A DNA stretch of 11,575 bases, taken from the NCBI GenBank assembly GCA_910587205.1, contig CAJULZ010000091.1, positions 1-11,575 of the forward strand, in the 5' to 3' direction. Every line of letters starts with the position of its first letter. Position 1 is the first letter of the stretch. Shown here one piece after another: positions 1 through 6,599 of the stretch. The notes beneath the pieces are model-generated. The model did not search any database and was not told the origin of the DNA. It was given only the letters and a program-made list of their open reading frames with translations. The position numbers and the translations under genes were made by a program. Source of the DNA: an uncultured Oscillospiraceae bacterium. Its GTDB lineage: Bacteria; Bacillota; Clostridia; Oscillospirales; Oscillospiraceae.

Positions 1-427
1 GGTTGACGATGATGCCGTAGCACTCGTAGCAGTAGCCGATGGACACCAGCTTGCCCGTCTCGTCGTACAGGTTATAGGCGTCGGTGTTCAGCTCCTTGGC
101 GATGGCGGTGTCCTTCAGATCCAGGGCGTAATCCTTCCAGTCCTTCACGTCGGCAGTGTTGCCGATAACAAACAGCGTGGGGGGAGCGGATTTGTCCATC
201 TCGGCGGTGAGGGTCTGGCTGTAGGTACCGGAGGCGGCGGTGATCACCTTCACCTCTACGCCGGTCTTTTCGGTGTAGGTCTTGGCCAGTTCCTGGGCGG
301 CCTCATCCAGCTCGGGCTTGAAGTTCAGCCAGAAGACGGAGCCGGTGTCATTCTTGCCGCCGCAGCCGGCCAGCAGGGAGAGGAGCATCAGGCTGGACAG
401 GACCAGGGCTAAGAGTTTTTTCCTCAT
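1..427 (-). CDS. Sugar ABC transporter substrate-binding lipoprotein (5' part only)
   Basis: Only the first 142 codons are present; the gene runs off the left edge. The product should be a membrane-anchored extracellular binding protein that delivers a carbohydrate to an ABC permease. The start at 427 is chosen because an AGGAGG (437-442) lies 9 bases upstream; an ATG at 434 is too close to it. The N-terminus reads MRKKLLALVLSSLMLLSLLAGC, giving a lipoprotein signal peptide with lipobox LAGC and lipidated Cys22. After it come WLNFKPELD, ELAKTYTEKTGVEVKV, SGTYSQTL and GYCYECYGIIVN, patterns I know from family-1 (MalE/UgpB-like) solute-binding proteins of Firmicutes. The sugar cannot be told. 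Permease genes would be expected beyond the left edge. A promoter and a LacI-type operator array lie just upstream, pointing to sugar-responsive repression. Confidence 0.85.
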   Translation of the reverse strand, partial: MRKKLLALVLSSLMLLSLLAGCGGKNDTGSVFWLNFKPELDEAAQELAKTYTEKTGVEVKVITAASGTYSQTLTAEMDKSAPPTLFVIGNTADVKDWKDYALDLKDTAIAKELNTDAYNLYDETGKLVSIGYCYECYGIIVN

Positions 428-465
428 TTTTCATTTCCTCCTAAATTTGTCGTTATACGGGGACT

Positions 466-503
466 GGAAACGTTGCCGGAAGCGTTACCGGAAACGTTTC
501 CGG
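466..503. promoter_or_regulatory. Tandem LacI/GalR-type operator array (three 12-bp units)
   Basis: Three head-to-tail 12-base units abut one another: GGAAACGTTGCC (466-477), GGAAGCGTTACC (478-489) and GGAAACGTTTCC (490-501). The third sits inside a perfect 16-bp palindrome, CCGGAAACGTTTCCGG (488-503). A palindrome with a central CG is the usual form of LacI/GalR-family operators. The array lies between the start point predicted from the minus-strand promoter (-10 at 517-522) and the ATG at 427, a position suited to repression. The repressor gene is not in the window. Confidence 0.7.
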
Positions 504-516
504 ACCCTGTGCTATC

Positions 517-545
517 ATCATAACCACATTTCGGGCGTTTGGCAA
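517..545 (-). promoter_or_regulatory. Vegetative promoter of the sugar-binding lipoprotein gene
   Basis: Read on the minus strand, a -35 box TTGCCA (540-545) and a -10 box TATGAT (517-522) are separated by 17 bases, close to the sigma-A consensus. Predicted transcription starts near 510, leaving a leader of about 80 bases that contains the operator array. Directly upstream of the -35 box is a 12-bp perfect palindrome, GCAAAATTTTGC (546-557). It could be an AT-rich upstream element or another regulator site. Confidence 0.65.
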
Positions 546-647
546 GCAAAATTTTGCCGCTCTGCACAACTTTGGAGAATTGCCAGAAAAAGTGTGCCCG
601 TTTTTGTGGAAAATAGCCATGATCTTCCGCCGCGGCCCAGAATATCC

Positions 648-676
648 TTGTGTTTAAACCATGGGCCTGATATACT
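648..676 (+). promoter_or_regulatory. Promoter of the rubrerythrin gene
   Basis: TTGTGT (648-653) and TATACT (671-676) are 17 bases apart, matching a vegetative promoter with a moderate -35 box. Transcription would start near 683, about 50 bases before the rubrerythrin ATG. I saw no PerR-type inverted repeat here. Confidence 0.55.
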
Positions 677-732
677 GGGAATACCCGGGCGGGAGGCCCA
701 GGGTGGGAATTTGAAAAGGGGGAATCATCCAA

Positions 733-1269
733 ATGTCCAAATATGCAGGCACCCAGACGGAGAAAAATTTGATGGCCGCGTTTGCCGGGGAGTCCGAGGC
801 CCGGAACAAGTATACCTATTTCGCGTCCAAGGCGAAAAAGGAGGGCTTTGAGCAGATTGCCGCGCTGTTCCTCAAGACGGCGGACAACGAGAAGGAGCAC
901 GCCAAGCTGTGGTTCAAGGAGCTGGAGGGCATCGGCACCACCGTAGAGAACCTGGCCGCCGCTGCGGACGGGGAGAACTATGAGTGGACGGATATGTACG
1001 AAGGCTTTGCCAAGACCGCCGAGAAGGAGGGGTTTGCCGAGCTGGCCGCCCGGTTCCGTCTGGTTGCCGCCATTGAGAAGCACCACGAGGAGCGTTACCG
1101 CGCGCTGCTGAAAAACGTGGAAATGGCCGAGGTGTTTGCCAAGAGCGAGGTCAAGGTGTGGGAGTGCCGCAACTGCGGCCACATCGTGGTGGGGGAGAAG
1201 GCCCCCGAGGTCTGCCCCACCTGCGCCCATCCCCAGGCGTATTTCGAGGTGCACGCGGAAAATTACTGA
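733..1269 (+). CDS. rbr: Rubrerythrin
   Basis: 178-residue cytoplasmic non-heme iron protein. The family reduces hydrogen peroxide to water with electrons from NAD(P)H via rubredoxin-type carriers, protecting anaerobes from oxidative stress. The N-terminal ferritin-like four-helix domain carries the expected diiron ligands by alignment from memory with the Desulfovibrio protein: E20, E53, H56, E81, E84, E115 and H118 (motifs GESEARN, NEKEHA, EKHHEE). The C-terminal rubredoxin-like domain has four cysteines for the FeS4 centre in ECRNCG (C145, C148) and VCPTC (C161, C164). No key residue is missing. AGGGGG (717-722) lies 10 bases before the ATG. It has its own promoter and a strong terminator, so it is probably monocistronic. 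Confidence 0.97.
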   Translation: MSKYAGTQTEKNLMAAFAGESEARNKYTYFASKAKKEGFEQIAALFLKTADNEKEHAKLWFKELEGIGTTVENLAAAADGENYEWTDMYEGFAKTAEKEGFAELAARFRLVAAIEKHHEERYRALLKNVEMAEVFAKSEVKVWECRNCGHIVVGEKAPEVCPTCAHPQAYFEVHAENY

Positions 1270-1289
1270 GCCGGTTCGATCCATACATA

Positions 1290-1327
1290 AAACGCGCGGC
1301 CGCCCAGGCGTGGGTGGCCGCGCGTTT
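1290..1327 (+). terminator. Hairpin terminator after rubrerythrin
   Basis: A 12-bp perfect stem with AAA at its foot and TTT closing it is extended by one G-U pair and 4 bp (CCCA/TGGG) around a GGCG loop. It begins 21 bases after the rubrerythrin stop. The T run after it is short (TTT at 1325-1327), so the AAA/TTT base of the stem must supply the weak hybrid. Confidence 0.75.
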
Positions 1328-1329
1328 GC

Positions 1330-1358
1330 GCATAATTTCCATGGGCTGGGGCATACTG
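1330..1358 (+). promoter_or_regulatory. Tentative sigma-G-type promoter of spoVAC
   Basis: GCATA (1330-1334) fits the sigma-G -35 consensus GHATR. CATACTG (1352-1358) matches six of seven positions of the -10 consensus CATNHTA, and the spacer is 17 bases. spoVA operons are sigma-G dependent in Bacillus subtilis. The predicted start, near 1365, falls within the ribosome binding site, which leaves a very short leader and weakens the call. Confidence 0.35.
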
Positions 1359-1375
1359 GCCGGGAGGTGAAGCGC

Positions 1376-1819
1376 ATGGACATGAACAACCAGGAGTACA
1401 ACAAGTATGTCAGCGACCGGGCCAAACACTCCGCTCTCTGGAAGGATATGCTGTGGGCGTTCTGCGTGGGGGGCGCTATCTGCGCGGGAGGCCAGGGACT
1501 GATGGCCCTCTACCAGAGCTGGGGCGCGGGCAAGGAGGAGGCGGGGACGTGGGTATCCGTCACGCTGATTTTCCTGGCGTCGCTGCTCACGGGCCTGGGG
1601 GTATTCGACAACATTGCCAAGCGGGCGGGGGCGGGCACGCTGGTGCCGATTACCGGGTTTTCCAACGCCATGGTGTCCCCGGCGCTGGAGTTCAAGAGCG
1701 AGGGGCTTGTCACCGGCACCGGGGCCAAACTGTTTACCGTGGCGGGGCCGGTTCTGGCGTATGGGATTTCGGCCAGCGTAGTGTACGGGATTATTTTATA
1801 TGTTGCAGGACTGTTCTGA
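1376..1819 (+). CDS. spoVAC: Stage V sporulation protein AC (SpoVAC)
   Basis: 147-residue integral membrane protein of the forespore inner membrane. SpoVA proteins take up dipicolinic acid (DPA) during sporulation and release it at germination; SpoVAC is thought to form a channel. Start at 1376: GGGAGG (1362-1367) is 8 bases upstream, and an upstream in-frame extension has no such site. Membrane segments are at about residues 24-45, 60-78, 85-105 and 118-145. Family signatures are FLASLLTGLGVFD, GAGTLVPITGFSNAMV (85-100) and ALEFKSEG, the last separating SpoVAC from SpoVAE. Length is normal (about 150). The usual partners spoVAD and spoVAE are not downstream; instead a duplicated 3' end follows at 1944. 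Confidence 0.93.
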   Translation: MDMNNQEYNKYVSDRAKHSALWKDMLWAFCVGGAICAGGQGLMALYQSWGAGKEEAGTWVSVTLIFLASLLTGLGVFDNIAKRAGAGTLVPITGFSNAMVSPALEFKSEGLVTGTGAKLFTVAGPVLAYGISASVVYGIILYVAGLF

Positions 1820-1829
1820 CGGGCCCGGC
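1741..1829 (+). repeat. Direct repeat, copy 1 (3' end of spoVAC)
   Basis: This 89-base stretch covers SpoVAC residues 123-147, the stop codon and 10 further bases. It recurs at 1944-2032, offset by 203 bases, with 5 differences. The four differences inside the reading frame are all silent. Confidence 0.9.
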
Positions 1830-1839
1830 ACGGCGGGGC

Positions 1840-1871
1840 CCCATCCGCCGCGTCGTTGCGCGGGGGATGGG
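1840..1871. other. GC-rich hairpin between spoVAC and its partial copy
   Basis: CCCATCC (1840-1846) pairs with GGATGGG (1865-1871), and CCGCG (1848-1852) with CGCGG (1859-1863), with a G-G mismatch between them and a TCGTTG loop. It begins 20 bases after the spoVAC stop and could end or stabilise the transcript. No T run follows, so I do not call it a proven terminator. Confidence 0.4.
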
Positions 1872-2022
1872 AGACGACGAGCGGCGAAATGAGCGAGCCC
1901 AGCCCAACGGGCGGGGCGAGGGATATGGAGCGGGCGAGGAGGAGGCGGGGCCGGTTCTGGCGTATGGGATTTCGGCCAGCGTGGTATACGGGATTATTTT
2001 ATACGTTGCAGGATTGTTCTGA
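1867..2022 (+). pseudogene. Partial SpoVAC copy with internal deletion (51-codon frame)
   Basis: An open frame of 51 codons ends in the same 24 residues as SpoVAC (PVLAYGISASVV... to AGLF), encoded by the repeat copy at 1944-2032. Just before the repeat it reads GAGEEEAG, close to SpoVAC residues 50-57 (GAGKEEAG). This would fit a second spoVAC that lost codons 58-124 in frame, perhaps through the shared GGCGGGG sequence. Further upstream no SpoVAC similarity is seen. The ATG at 1867 lacks a convincing ribosome binding site and lies in a hairpin. It is most likely a remnant; a small single-span membrane peptide is possible. All four base differences in the shared codons are silent. Confidence 0.6.
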
Positions 2023-2032
2023 CGGGCTCGGC
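1944..2032 (+). repeat. Direct repeat, copy 2
   Basis: Second copy of 1741-1829, 84 of 89 bases identical. It ends 10 bases past the TGA, as copy 1 does. Confidence 0.9.
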
Positions 2033-2070
2033 TGGACGGCAGCCGCGGCTTGCCCGCAGATTTTGAAGGG

Positions 2071-2101
2071 AAGCGCCCCCGGCCAAGCCGGGGGCGCTTT
2101 T
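2071..2101 (+). terminator. Rho-independent terminator after the spoVAC region
   Basis: A perfect 13-bp GC-rich stem (2071-2083 with 2087-2099) with a CAA loop, followed by T residues (TTTT at 2098-2101). It ends transcription of the spoVAC region before the next promoter at 2118. Confidence 0.85.
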
Positions 2102-2117
2102 GCGGGGATGGGCAGGA

Positions 2118-2146
2118 TTGACAGCCCTTGTGGGAGATGCTATCAT
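2118..2146 (+). promoter_or_regulatory. Near-consensus vegetative promoter of the frameshifted gene and tex
   Basis: TTGACA (2118-2123), 17-base spacer, TATCAT (2141-2146): a perfect -35 and a one-mismatch -10. The predicted start is near 2153. The ATG at 2145 therefore lies inside the -10 box and cannot be used as a start from this promoter. This is the only good promoter seen before tex. Confidence 0.75.
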
Positions 2147-2184
2147 GAAACAGCAAAATCCAAACCATATGGAGGGAGCGGAGC

Positions 2185-2884
2185 ATGGGGACCACGATGA
2201 CTTATATCCAGCTGAAAACCGGGGCTTTACCAGTCAGGAGCTGCAAGCCTGCATGGACGCGCTGTTCAGCGGGAAAACGCAGGAGCAGCGGCCGCTCAAA
2301 GATCTGGAGCGGGGAATGAAGGCGCTGAAAGGGGAAGAGCTGACGCTCAAGGATCGGGCGATCCTGAAAATGCTCCACAGCGCGATGAAGCGGGAGGGCA
2401 AGGGGGCGGAGGGGCCGCAGGTGGGCTTCTGCCCGGACGCGCCGTGGCTGCCCTTCTGGCACACCAGGATGTGCGAGGGGAGCATTCAGTACAGCCAAAC
2501 CCTGCGGCGGCTGTCGGAGGCGTTCAGGACCCCGGTGCTGGCCTTCGCCCTGTTCGACAGCGACGTGCTGTTCGTGTCCTACCGGGATGACGCCGGAGGG
2601 GAAGCCTATGACTACGCCAAGCTCCCCTGGGAGGAGTACGAGGAGTACGACGATGAGACCTACGCCTGGGCTTCCCGGAGTTTCTGACGCAGCTGTGCCC
2701 CCCGGACCGCCGGGAAGCGCTCCGCCAGGTTTGGGAGACGGACGAGGAGTACGACGTGTTTGCCGACGACCGGATGTGGAAACTGATGGAGCTGTTAGGG
2801 ATGGAGGTCATCGACCCGGAGGCCGGGCGGTTCCCGGAGGGATTCCAGCGGGTGCCCCCGCAAAATCATAACAAGGAGACATAA
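2185..2884 (+). pseudogene. Unrecognised gene, apparently broken by two frameshifts
   Basis: I do not recognise the product. The best start is ATG 2185, with GGAGGGA (2171-2177) 7 bases upstream. It reads MGTTMTYIQLKTG, then loses sense and stops at 2317-2319. From about 2221 another frame is protein-like (GFTSQELQACMDALFSGKTQ) and stops at 2685-2687. From about 2668 the third frame continues (GFPEFLTQLCPPDRREALRQ) to TAA 2882-2884, immediately before the tex ATG. One extra G in the run at 2221-2224 and one in 2668-2670 would join all three into a protein of about 233 residues. It would be acidic and soluble, with no signal peptide or membrane span. Either the gene has decayed or the sequence has two G-run errors. 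Without the first shift, translation would start at ATG 2169, which lacks a ribosome binding site. Confidence 0.6.
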
Positions 2885-5047
2885 ATGGAGACAATTATAC
2901 AAATTCTGGCCCGGGAGCTGGACCGCCCGGCCCAGCACGTGGAGAATATCATCACCCTGCTGGACGAGGGGAACACGGTGCCCTTCATCGCCCGCTACCG
3001 CAAGGAGCTCCACGGGGCCATGGACGACCAGCTTATCCGACAGCTGGCCGACCGTTTGCAGTACCTGCGCAATTTGCAGGACCGCCGGGACGAGGTGAAG
3101 CAGGCCATTGAGGGCCAGGGCAAGCTGACGGGCGAGCTGTCCGCCGCCATTGATGCCGCCTCCACCCTGGCGGAAGTGGAAGACCTTTACAGACCTTACA
3201 AACAGAAGCGCCGCACACGGGCCACCATGGCGAAGGAGAAGGGGTTGGAGCCGTTGGCCATGCTGCTGTTCGCCCAGGGGCGGGACTGCCCCGACCCCTT
3301 GGATGAGGCGGCCAAGTACATCGACCCCGAGAAAGGGGTGGAGACGGCGGAGGACGCCCTCCAGGGCGCGTCGGACATTGTGGCGGAGTTGGTGTCCGAC
3401 GACGCGGACATCCGCAAAACCCTGCGGGAGCTGTACCTGCGGCGGGCGGTGATCACCTCCTGCGCCGCCGCCAAGGAGCCGGAGGACAGCGTGTACCGGC
3501 TCTACTACGAGTTTTCGAGCCTGGTTTCCAAAACCCAAGGGCATCAGGTTTTGGCCATCAACCGGGGGGAGCGGGAGGAAATCCTGAGAGTAAGTGTGGA
3601 GCTGGACCGGGAACTGGCTCTGGTGGCCGTCCGGCGGGCGGTGGTGCGCCCCGGCTCCGCCGCCATGAACTTTGTGAAAACCGCCGTCGAGGACGCCTAC
3701 GACCGCCTCATCGCCCCCTCGCTGGAGCGGGAGGTGCGCTCGGATTTGACGGAGAAGGCCAGCGAGGGGGCCATCGGCCAGTTCGCGCTGAACCTGCGGC
3801 CGCTGCTCATGCAGCCCCCGGTGAAGGGCTTCGTCACCATGGGGCTGGACCCAGGATACCGCATGGGCTGTAAAGTGGCGGTGGTTGACCCAACCGGCAA
3901 GGTGCTGGACACCACGGTGGTCTATCCCACCCACGGGGAGCGGGGGAAGAACGAGGCCATCGACCGTCTGGCCGTCCTCATCAAAAAGCATAAGGTGGCC
4001 CATATCGCCATCGGCAACGGCACCGCCAGCCGGGAGACGGAACAGATGGCGGTGGAGCTCATCCGCAAGGTTGGGGGCGGCGTGAGTTACATGATCGTCA
4101 ACGAGGCGGGGGCGTCGGTGTACTCCGCGTCCAAGCTGGCCGCCGAGGAGTTCCCCGAGTTCGACGTGAACCTGCGCTCGGCGGTGTCCATCGCCCGGCG
4201 GCTCCAGGACCCCCTGGCGGAGCTGGTGAAGATCGACCCCAAGTCTATCGGCGTGGGCCAGTACCAGCACGACATGCCCCAGGCGCGCTTAGGCGAGGCG
4301 CTGGACGGCGTGGTGGAGGACTGCGTGAACGCGGTGGGGGTGGATGTGAACACCGCCTCCGCCCCCCTGCTCACCCGGGTGGCGGGGCTCACCGGGACGA
4401 CGGCGAAAAATATCGTGAAGTACCGGGAGGAGAACGGCCCCTTCACCACCCGGAAGCAGATTTTGAAGGTGCCCAAGGTGGGGCCCAAGGCGTTCGAGCA
4501 GTGCGCGGGCTTCCTGCGGGTGCCGGAGAGCAAGTCCCCCCTGGACAACACCGCCGTCCACCCGGAGAGCTACGGCGCGGCGGAACAGCTGCTGGCCCTG
4601 TGCGGCCACGACATGGCCGACGTGCGTGCGGGCAGGCTGGGCGATTTGAAAGACCGCCTGGCCGCCTACGGCGAGGAGAAAGCCGCGGCGGAGTGCGGCG
4701 TGGGGGTGCCCACCCTGCGGGACGTGGCGGCGGAACTGGCCAAGCCGGGGCGCGATCCCCGGGACGAGCTGCCCGCCCCGGTGCTGCGCACCGACGTGAT
4801 GGAGATGAAGGACCTGAAACCCGGCATGGAGCTGAAGGGCACCGTGCGCAACGTCATCGACTTCGGGGCCTTTGTGGACATCGGCGTCCACCAGGACGGG
4901 CTGGTGCACATCAGCCAGATCTGCAATAAGTTCATCAAGCACCCCTCGGAGGTTTTGAGCGTGGGGGACGTGGTGACGGTGTGGGTGAAAGAGGTGGACG
5001 AGAAAAAGAAGCGCATCTCCCTCACCATGCGCCGGGACAAGCTGTAA
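2885..5047 (+). CDS. tex: Tex family transcription accessory / S1 RNA-binding protein
   Basis: 720-residue cytoplasmic nucleic-acid-binding protein, full length (Bacillus YdcI is about 720). Tex proteins are the bacterial relatives of eukaryotic Spt6. They bind RNA and affect transcription and sometimes toxin or stress gene expression; the precise role is unsettled. The N-terminal helical Tex domain has the signature TVPFIARYRKE (31-41). A YqgF/RNase H-like domain begins near T318 (MGLDPGYRMGCK). Helix-hairpin-helix motifs span about 485-545 (VGVDVNTAS, VPKVGPKAFEQ). A C-terminal S1 domain covers about 649-718 (GTVRNVIDFGAFVDIG). AAGGAG (2873-2878) is 6 bases before the ATG, and the upstream stop directly abuts it, so the two are probably co-transcribed and coupled. 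After the stop, only a weak hairpin (5071-5083) and a long-range AACCCC/GGGGTT pairing are seen. Confidence 0.96.
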   Translation: METIIQILARELDRPAQHVENIITLLDEGNTVPFIARYRKELHGAMDDQLIRQLADRLQYLRNLQDRRDEVKQAIEGQGKLTGELSAAIDAASTLAEVEDLYRPYKQKRRTRATMAKEKGLEPLAMLLFAQGRDCPDPLDEAAKYIDPEKGVETAEDALQGASDIVAELVSDDADIRKTLRELYLRRAVITSCAAAKEPEDSVYRLYYEFSSLVSKTQGHQVLAINRGEREEILRVSVELDRELALVAVRRAVVRPGSAAMNFVKTAVEDAYDRLIAPSLEREVRSDLTEKASEGAIGQFALNLRPLLMQPPVKGFVTMGLDPGYRMGCKVAVVDPTGKVLDTTVVYPTHGERGKNEAIDRLAVLIKKHKVAHIAIGNGTASRETEQMAVELIRKVGGGVSYMIVNEAGASVYSASKLAAEEFPEFDVNLRSAVSIARRLQDPLAELVKIDPKSIGVGQYQHDMPQARLGEALDGVVEDCVNAVGVDVNTASAPLLTRVAGLTGTTAKNIVKYREENGPFTTRKQILKVPKVGPKAFEQCAGFLRVPESKSPLDNTAVHPESYGAAEQLLALCGHDMADVRAGRLGDLKDRLAAYGEEKAAAECGVGVPTLRDVAAELAKPGRDPRDELPAPVLRTDVMEMKDLKPGMELKGTVRNVIDFGAFVDIGVHQDGLVHISQICNKFIKHPSEVLSVGDVVTVWVKEVDEKKKRISLTMRRDKL

Positions 5048-5112
5048 GGAACCCCTGATGGATTGCCTCCCCGCCTCCGGCGGAGAAATCTCCCCCCAGG
5101 ACTATGGGGTTG

Positions 5113-5177
5113 CTGTAACCGCCTGTAAACGGATTGTAACGGGTTTGGCACCGGATTGTCAGCGGTTTTTAACGACT
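5113..5177 (+). promoter_or_regulatory. Six-unit 11-bp direct-repeat array (PhoB/PhoP-box-like)
   Basis: Units start at 5113, 5123, 5134, 5145, 5156 and 5167, a spacing of 10 then 11, 11, 11, 11 bases. They read CTGTAACCGC, CTGTAAACGGA, TTGTAACGGGT, TTGGCACCGGA, TTGTCAGCGGT and TTTTAACGACT, with consensus about TTGTAACCGGA. One unit per helical turn on the same face is how OmpR/PhoB-family response regulators bind. The unit resembles the E. coli pho box repeat (CTGTCAT plus 4), and its complement contains TTTACA/GTTACA like Bacillus PhoP boxes. The array ends 15 bases before a -10 box, where it would replace a poor -35. Confidence 0.65.
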
Positions 5178-5192
5178 TTTCCCTGGCCCAGG

Positions 5193-5198
5193 TATAGA
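5193..5198 (+). promoter_or_regulatory. -10 box of the lipoprotein promoter
   Basis: TATAGA (5193-5198) is a good -10, but no good -35 is found 16-18 bases upstream (the position reads TAACGA). An activator-dependent promoter driven by the adjacent repeat array is the simplest reading. Transcription would start near 5205. Confidence 0.5.
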
Positions 5199-5221
5199 AT
5201 TGGGAAAAAGGAGTGACCGCC

Positions 5222-6580
5222 ATGAAAAAAAGAAAAATTTCCCTGCTGCTGTCCGCCGCCCTGGCCCTGACGCTGTGCGCCTGCGCCCCCGCCGGAGAGG
5301 GGCCCAGCCCCACCCTGCCCCCTTCAGCGCCGCCCCCGGCGGCGTTGGAACCGGCGATGTCCACCCCGGAACCCACGCCGGAGCCCACCCCCTCCCCGGA
5401 GCCGTCCCCCGAGCCGGAGTTTGACGCGGCCCTGCCGGAGCGGGACTACCAGCCCTGGCAGGAGGGGTACATGGACTTCCTCACGAACCTGCTCCGGGTG
5501 GAAAACGACGCCTCCTTGGAGGCGTCGGCCTATGACGGTCTGGCGGTGGACGAGCGGGGGGTGATTGCGGAGTTCAGCATCTATGAAGAACCGCCCAGGC
5601 CCCTGTCTTACGTGATGTCCATGATGTCGGAGACCTACTCCTTGTACGACGTGGACAAGGACGGCGTGCCCGAGCTGTTTGTGCGCTACGGCGACTGCGA
5701 GGCCAACTTCACCACCCAGTGCTATACCTTCCGGGACGGGCAGGTGGTGTGCATCGGCGAGTTCCGCTCCGGCCACAGCTCCCTGTACACCTGCCCGGAC
5801 AGGAGCGCCGTGGTGCGCAGCGCGGGGCACATGGGCTACGCCGAGATGTACGAATACCCCATGGAGGATGGCGTGCTGACGGAGGAGCGGGAGATCTTCC
5901 GGGAGGAGGATGTGCAGGAGTACACCGAGGTGGGCGAGATCGTCCCCGGCGCGCAGTACATTGAGCCCTACTACACCCGCCGGGGGGAGGACGACAGCTC
6001 CTTTTTCACCGGCAAGGCCCCCTACTCGGCGGGCAGCGCCATGCTGTTACCCATCTGCGACTGGCAGGCTGGTCCCGCCGCCACGGGAGACAGCTCGGAA
6101 CGGGCCCGGACGGCCATCCTGGCCGCGCTGGACGGGGAGGCGGAGGTGTACGCCGTGTCCGGCGACCACTTCTACGGCGACATCGGCCCCGTGGCCTGGA
6201 CGGACTACCTGGGCCCCCACGGGGCCTACCCCTACAACGACGAGCCGTTGGAAGTAAGCGCCCACCTGTGGCAGGACATGAACGGCGACGGCCAGGAGGA
6301 GCTGCTCCTGCGGGTGGTGACGGGCGTGGGCGAGGACCAGGGAACGCCGTGGGTGAGCGAGAACACCGTCGTGCTCAGCCACCAGGGCGGCGTGGTGTAC
6401 GCCTACTACTTCGGCTTCTTTGACGAGCGGGACGCCTTCTTCGACGACGGCGCCATCCGGCAGTACGGCGAGGACTACCGCCTGTCCTTCTGGCGGAACC
6501 AGTGCTATGAGTACATCGGGGAACCCGCCGGTGGGAGCCCGGTGAAGTGGGTAGACGGCCCCCCGGCGGCGGAAAATTGA
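5222..6580 (+). CDS. Secreted lipoprotein with proline-rich linker and two Ca2+-loop-like motifs
   Basis: 452 residues, no family recognised. ATG 5222 is preceded by AAGGAG (5208-5213) at 8 bases; the GTG at 5213 overlaps that site and is not the start. The N-terminus MKKRKISLLLSAALALTLCAC is a lipoprotein signal, with probable lipidated Cys21. Residues about 22-65 are a Pro/Glu/Thr/Ser linker with PEPTPEPTPSPEP repeats, a typical stalk on the outer face of the membrane. The folded part contains DVDKDGVPEL (D143, D145, D147) and DMNGDGQEEL (D352, N354, D356). This D-x-[DN]-x-D-G-x-x-E-L pattern is seen in FG-GAP/EF-hand-like calcium loops, so the body may have two related halves. It is transcribed alone from a promoter with a response-regulator-type repeat array. 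No catalytic motif is evident; a surface-sensing or binding role is a guess. Confidence 0.85.
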   Translation: MKKRKISLLLSAALALTLCACAPAGEGPSPTLPPSAPPPAALEPAMSTPEPTPEPTPSPEPSPEPEFDAALPERDYQPWQEGYMDFLTNLLRVENDASLEASAYDGLAVDERGVIAEFSIYEEPPRPLSYVMSMMSETYSLYDVDKDGVPELFVRYGDCEANFTTQCYTFRDGQVVCIGEFRSGHSSLYTCPDRSAVVRSAGHMGYAEMYEYPMEDGVLTEEREIFREEDVQEYTEVGEIVPGAQYIEPYYTRRGEDDSSFFTGKAPYSAGSAMLLPICDWQAGPAATGDSSERARTAILAALDGEAEVYAVSGDHFYGDIGPVAWTDYLGPHGAYPYNDEPLEVSAHLWQDMNGDGQEELLLRVVTGVGEDQGTPWVSENTVVLSHQGGVVYAYYFGFFDERDAFFDDGAIRQYGEDYRLSFWRNQCYEYIGEPAGGSPVKWVDGPPAAEN

Positions 6581-6599
6581 GGAAATTTTGGAAAACCCC

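Noticed and set aside
2660..2690. Programmed -1 frameshifting in the gene before tex
   Set aside because: No X-XXY-YYZ slippery heptamer or adjacent stimulatory structure was seen, and a second shift is needed at the 5' end, so mutation or sequence error is simpler.
2795..4270. 491-codon open frame on the minus strand opposite tex
   Set aside because: Shadow of the GC-rich tex reading frame; composition is His/Gln/Val-rich and no motif is recognisable.
5050..5111. Terminator after tex
   Set aside because: Only a 5-bp CCGCC/GGCGG hairpin and a distant AACCCC/GGGGTT pairing with no T run; too weak to annotate as a terminator.
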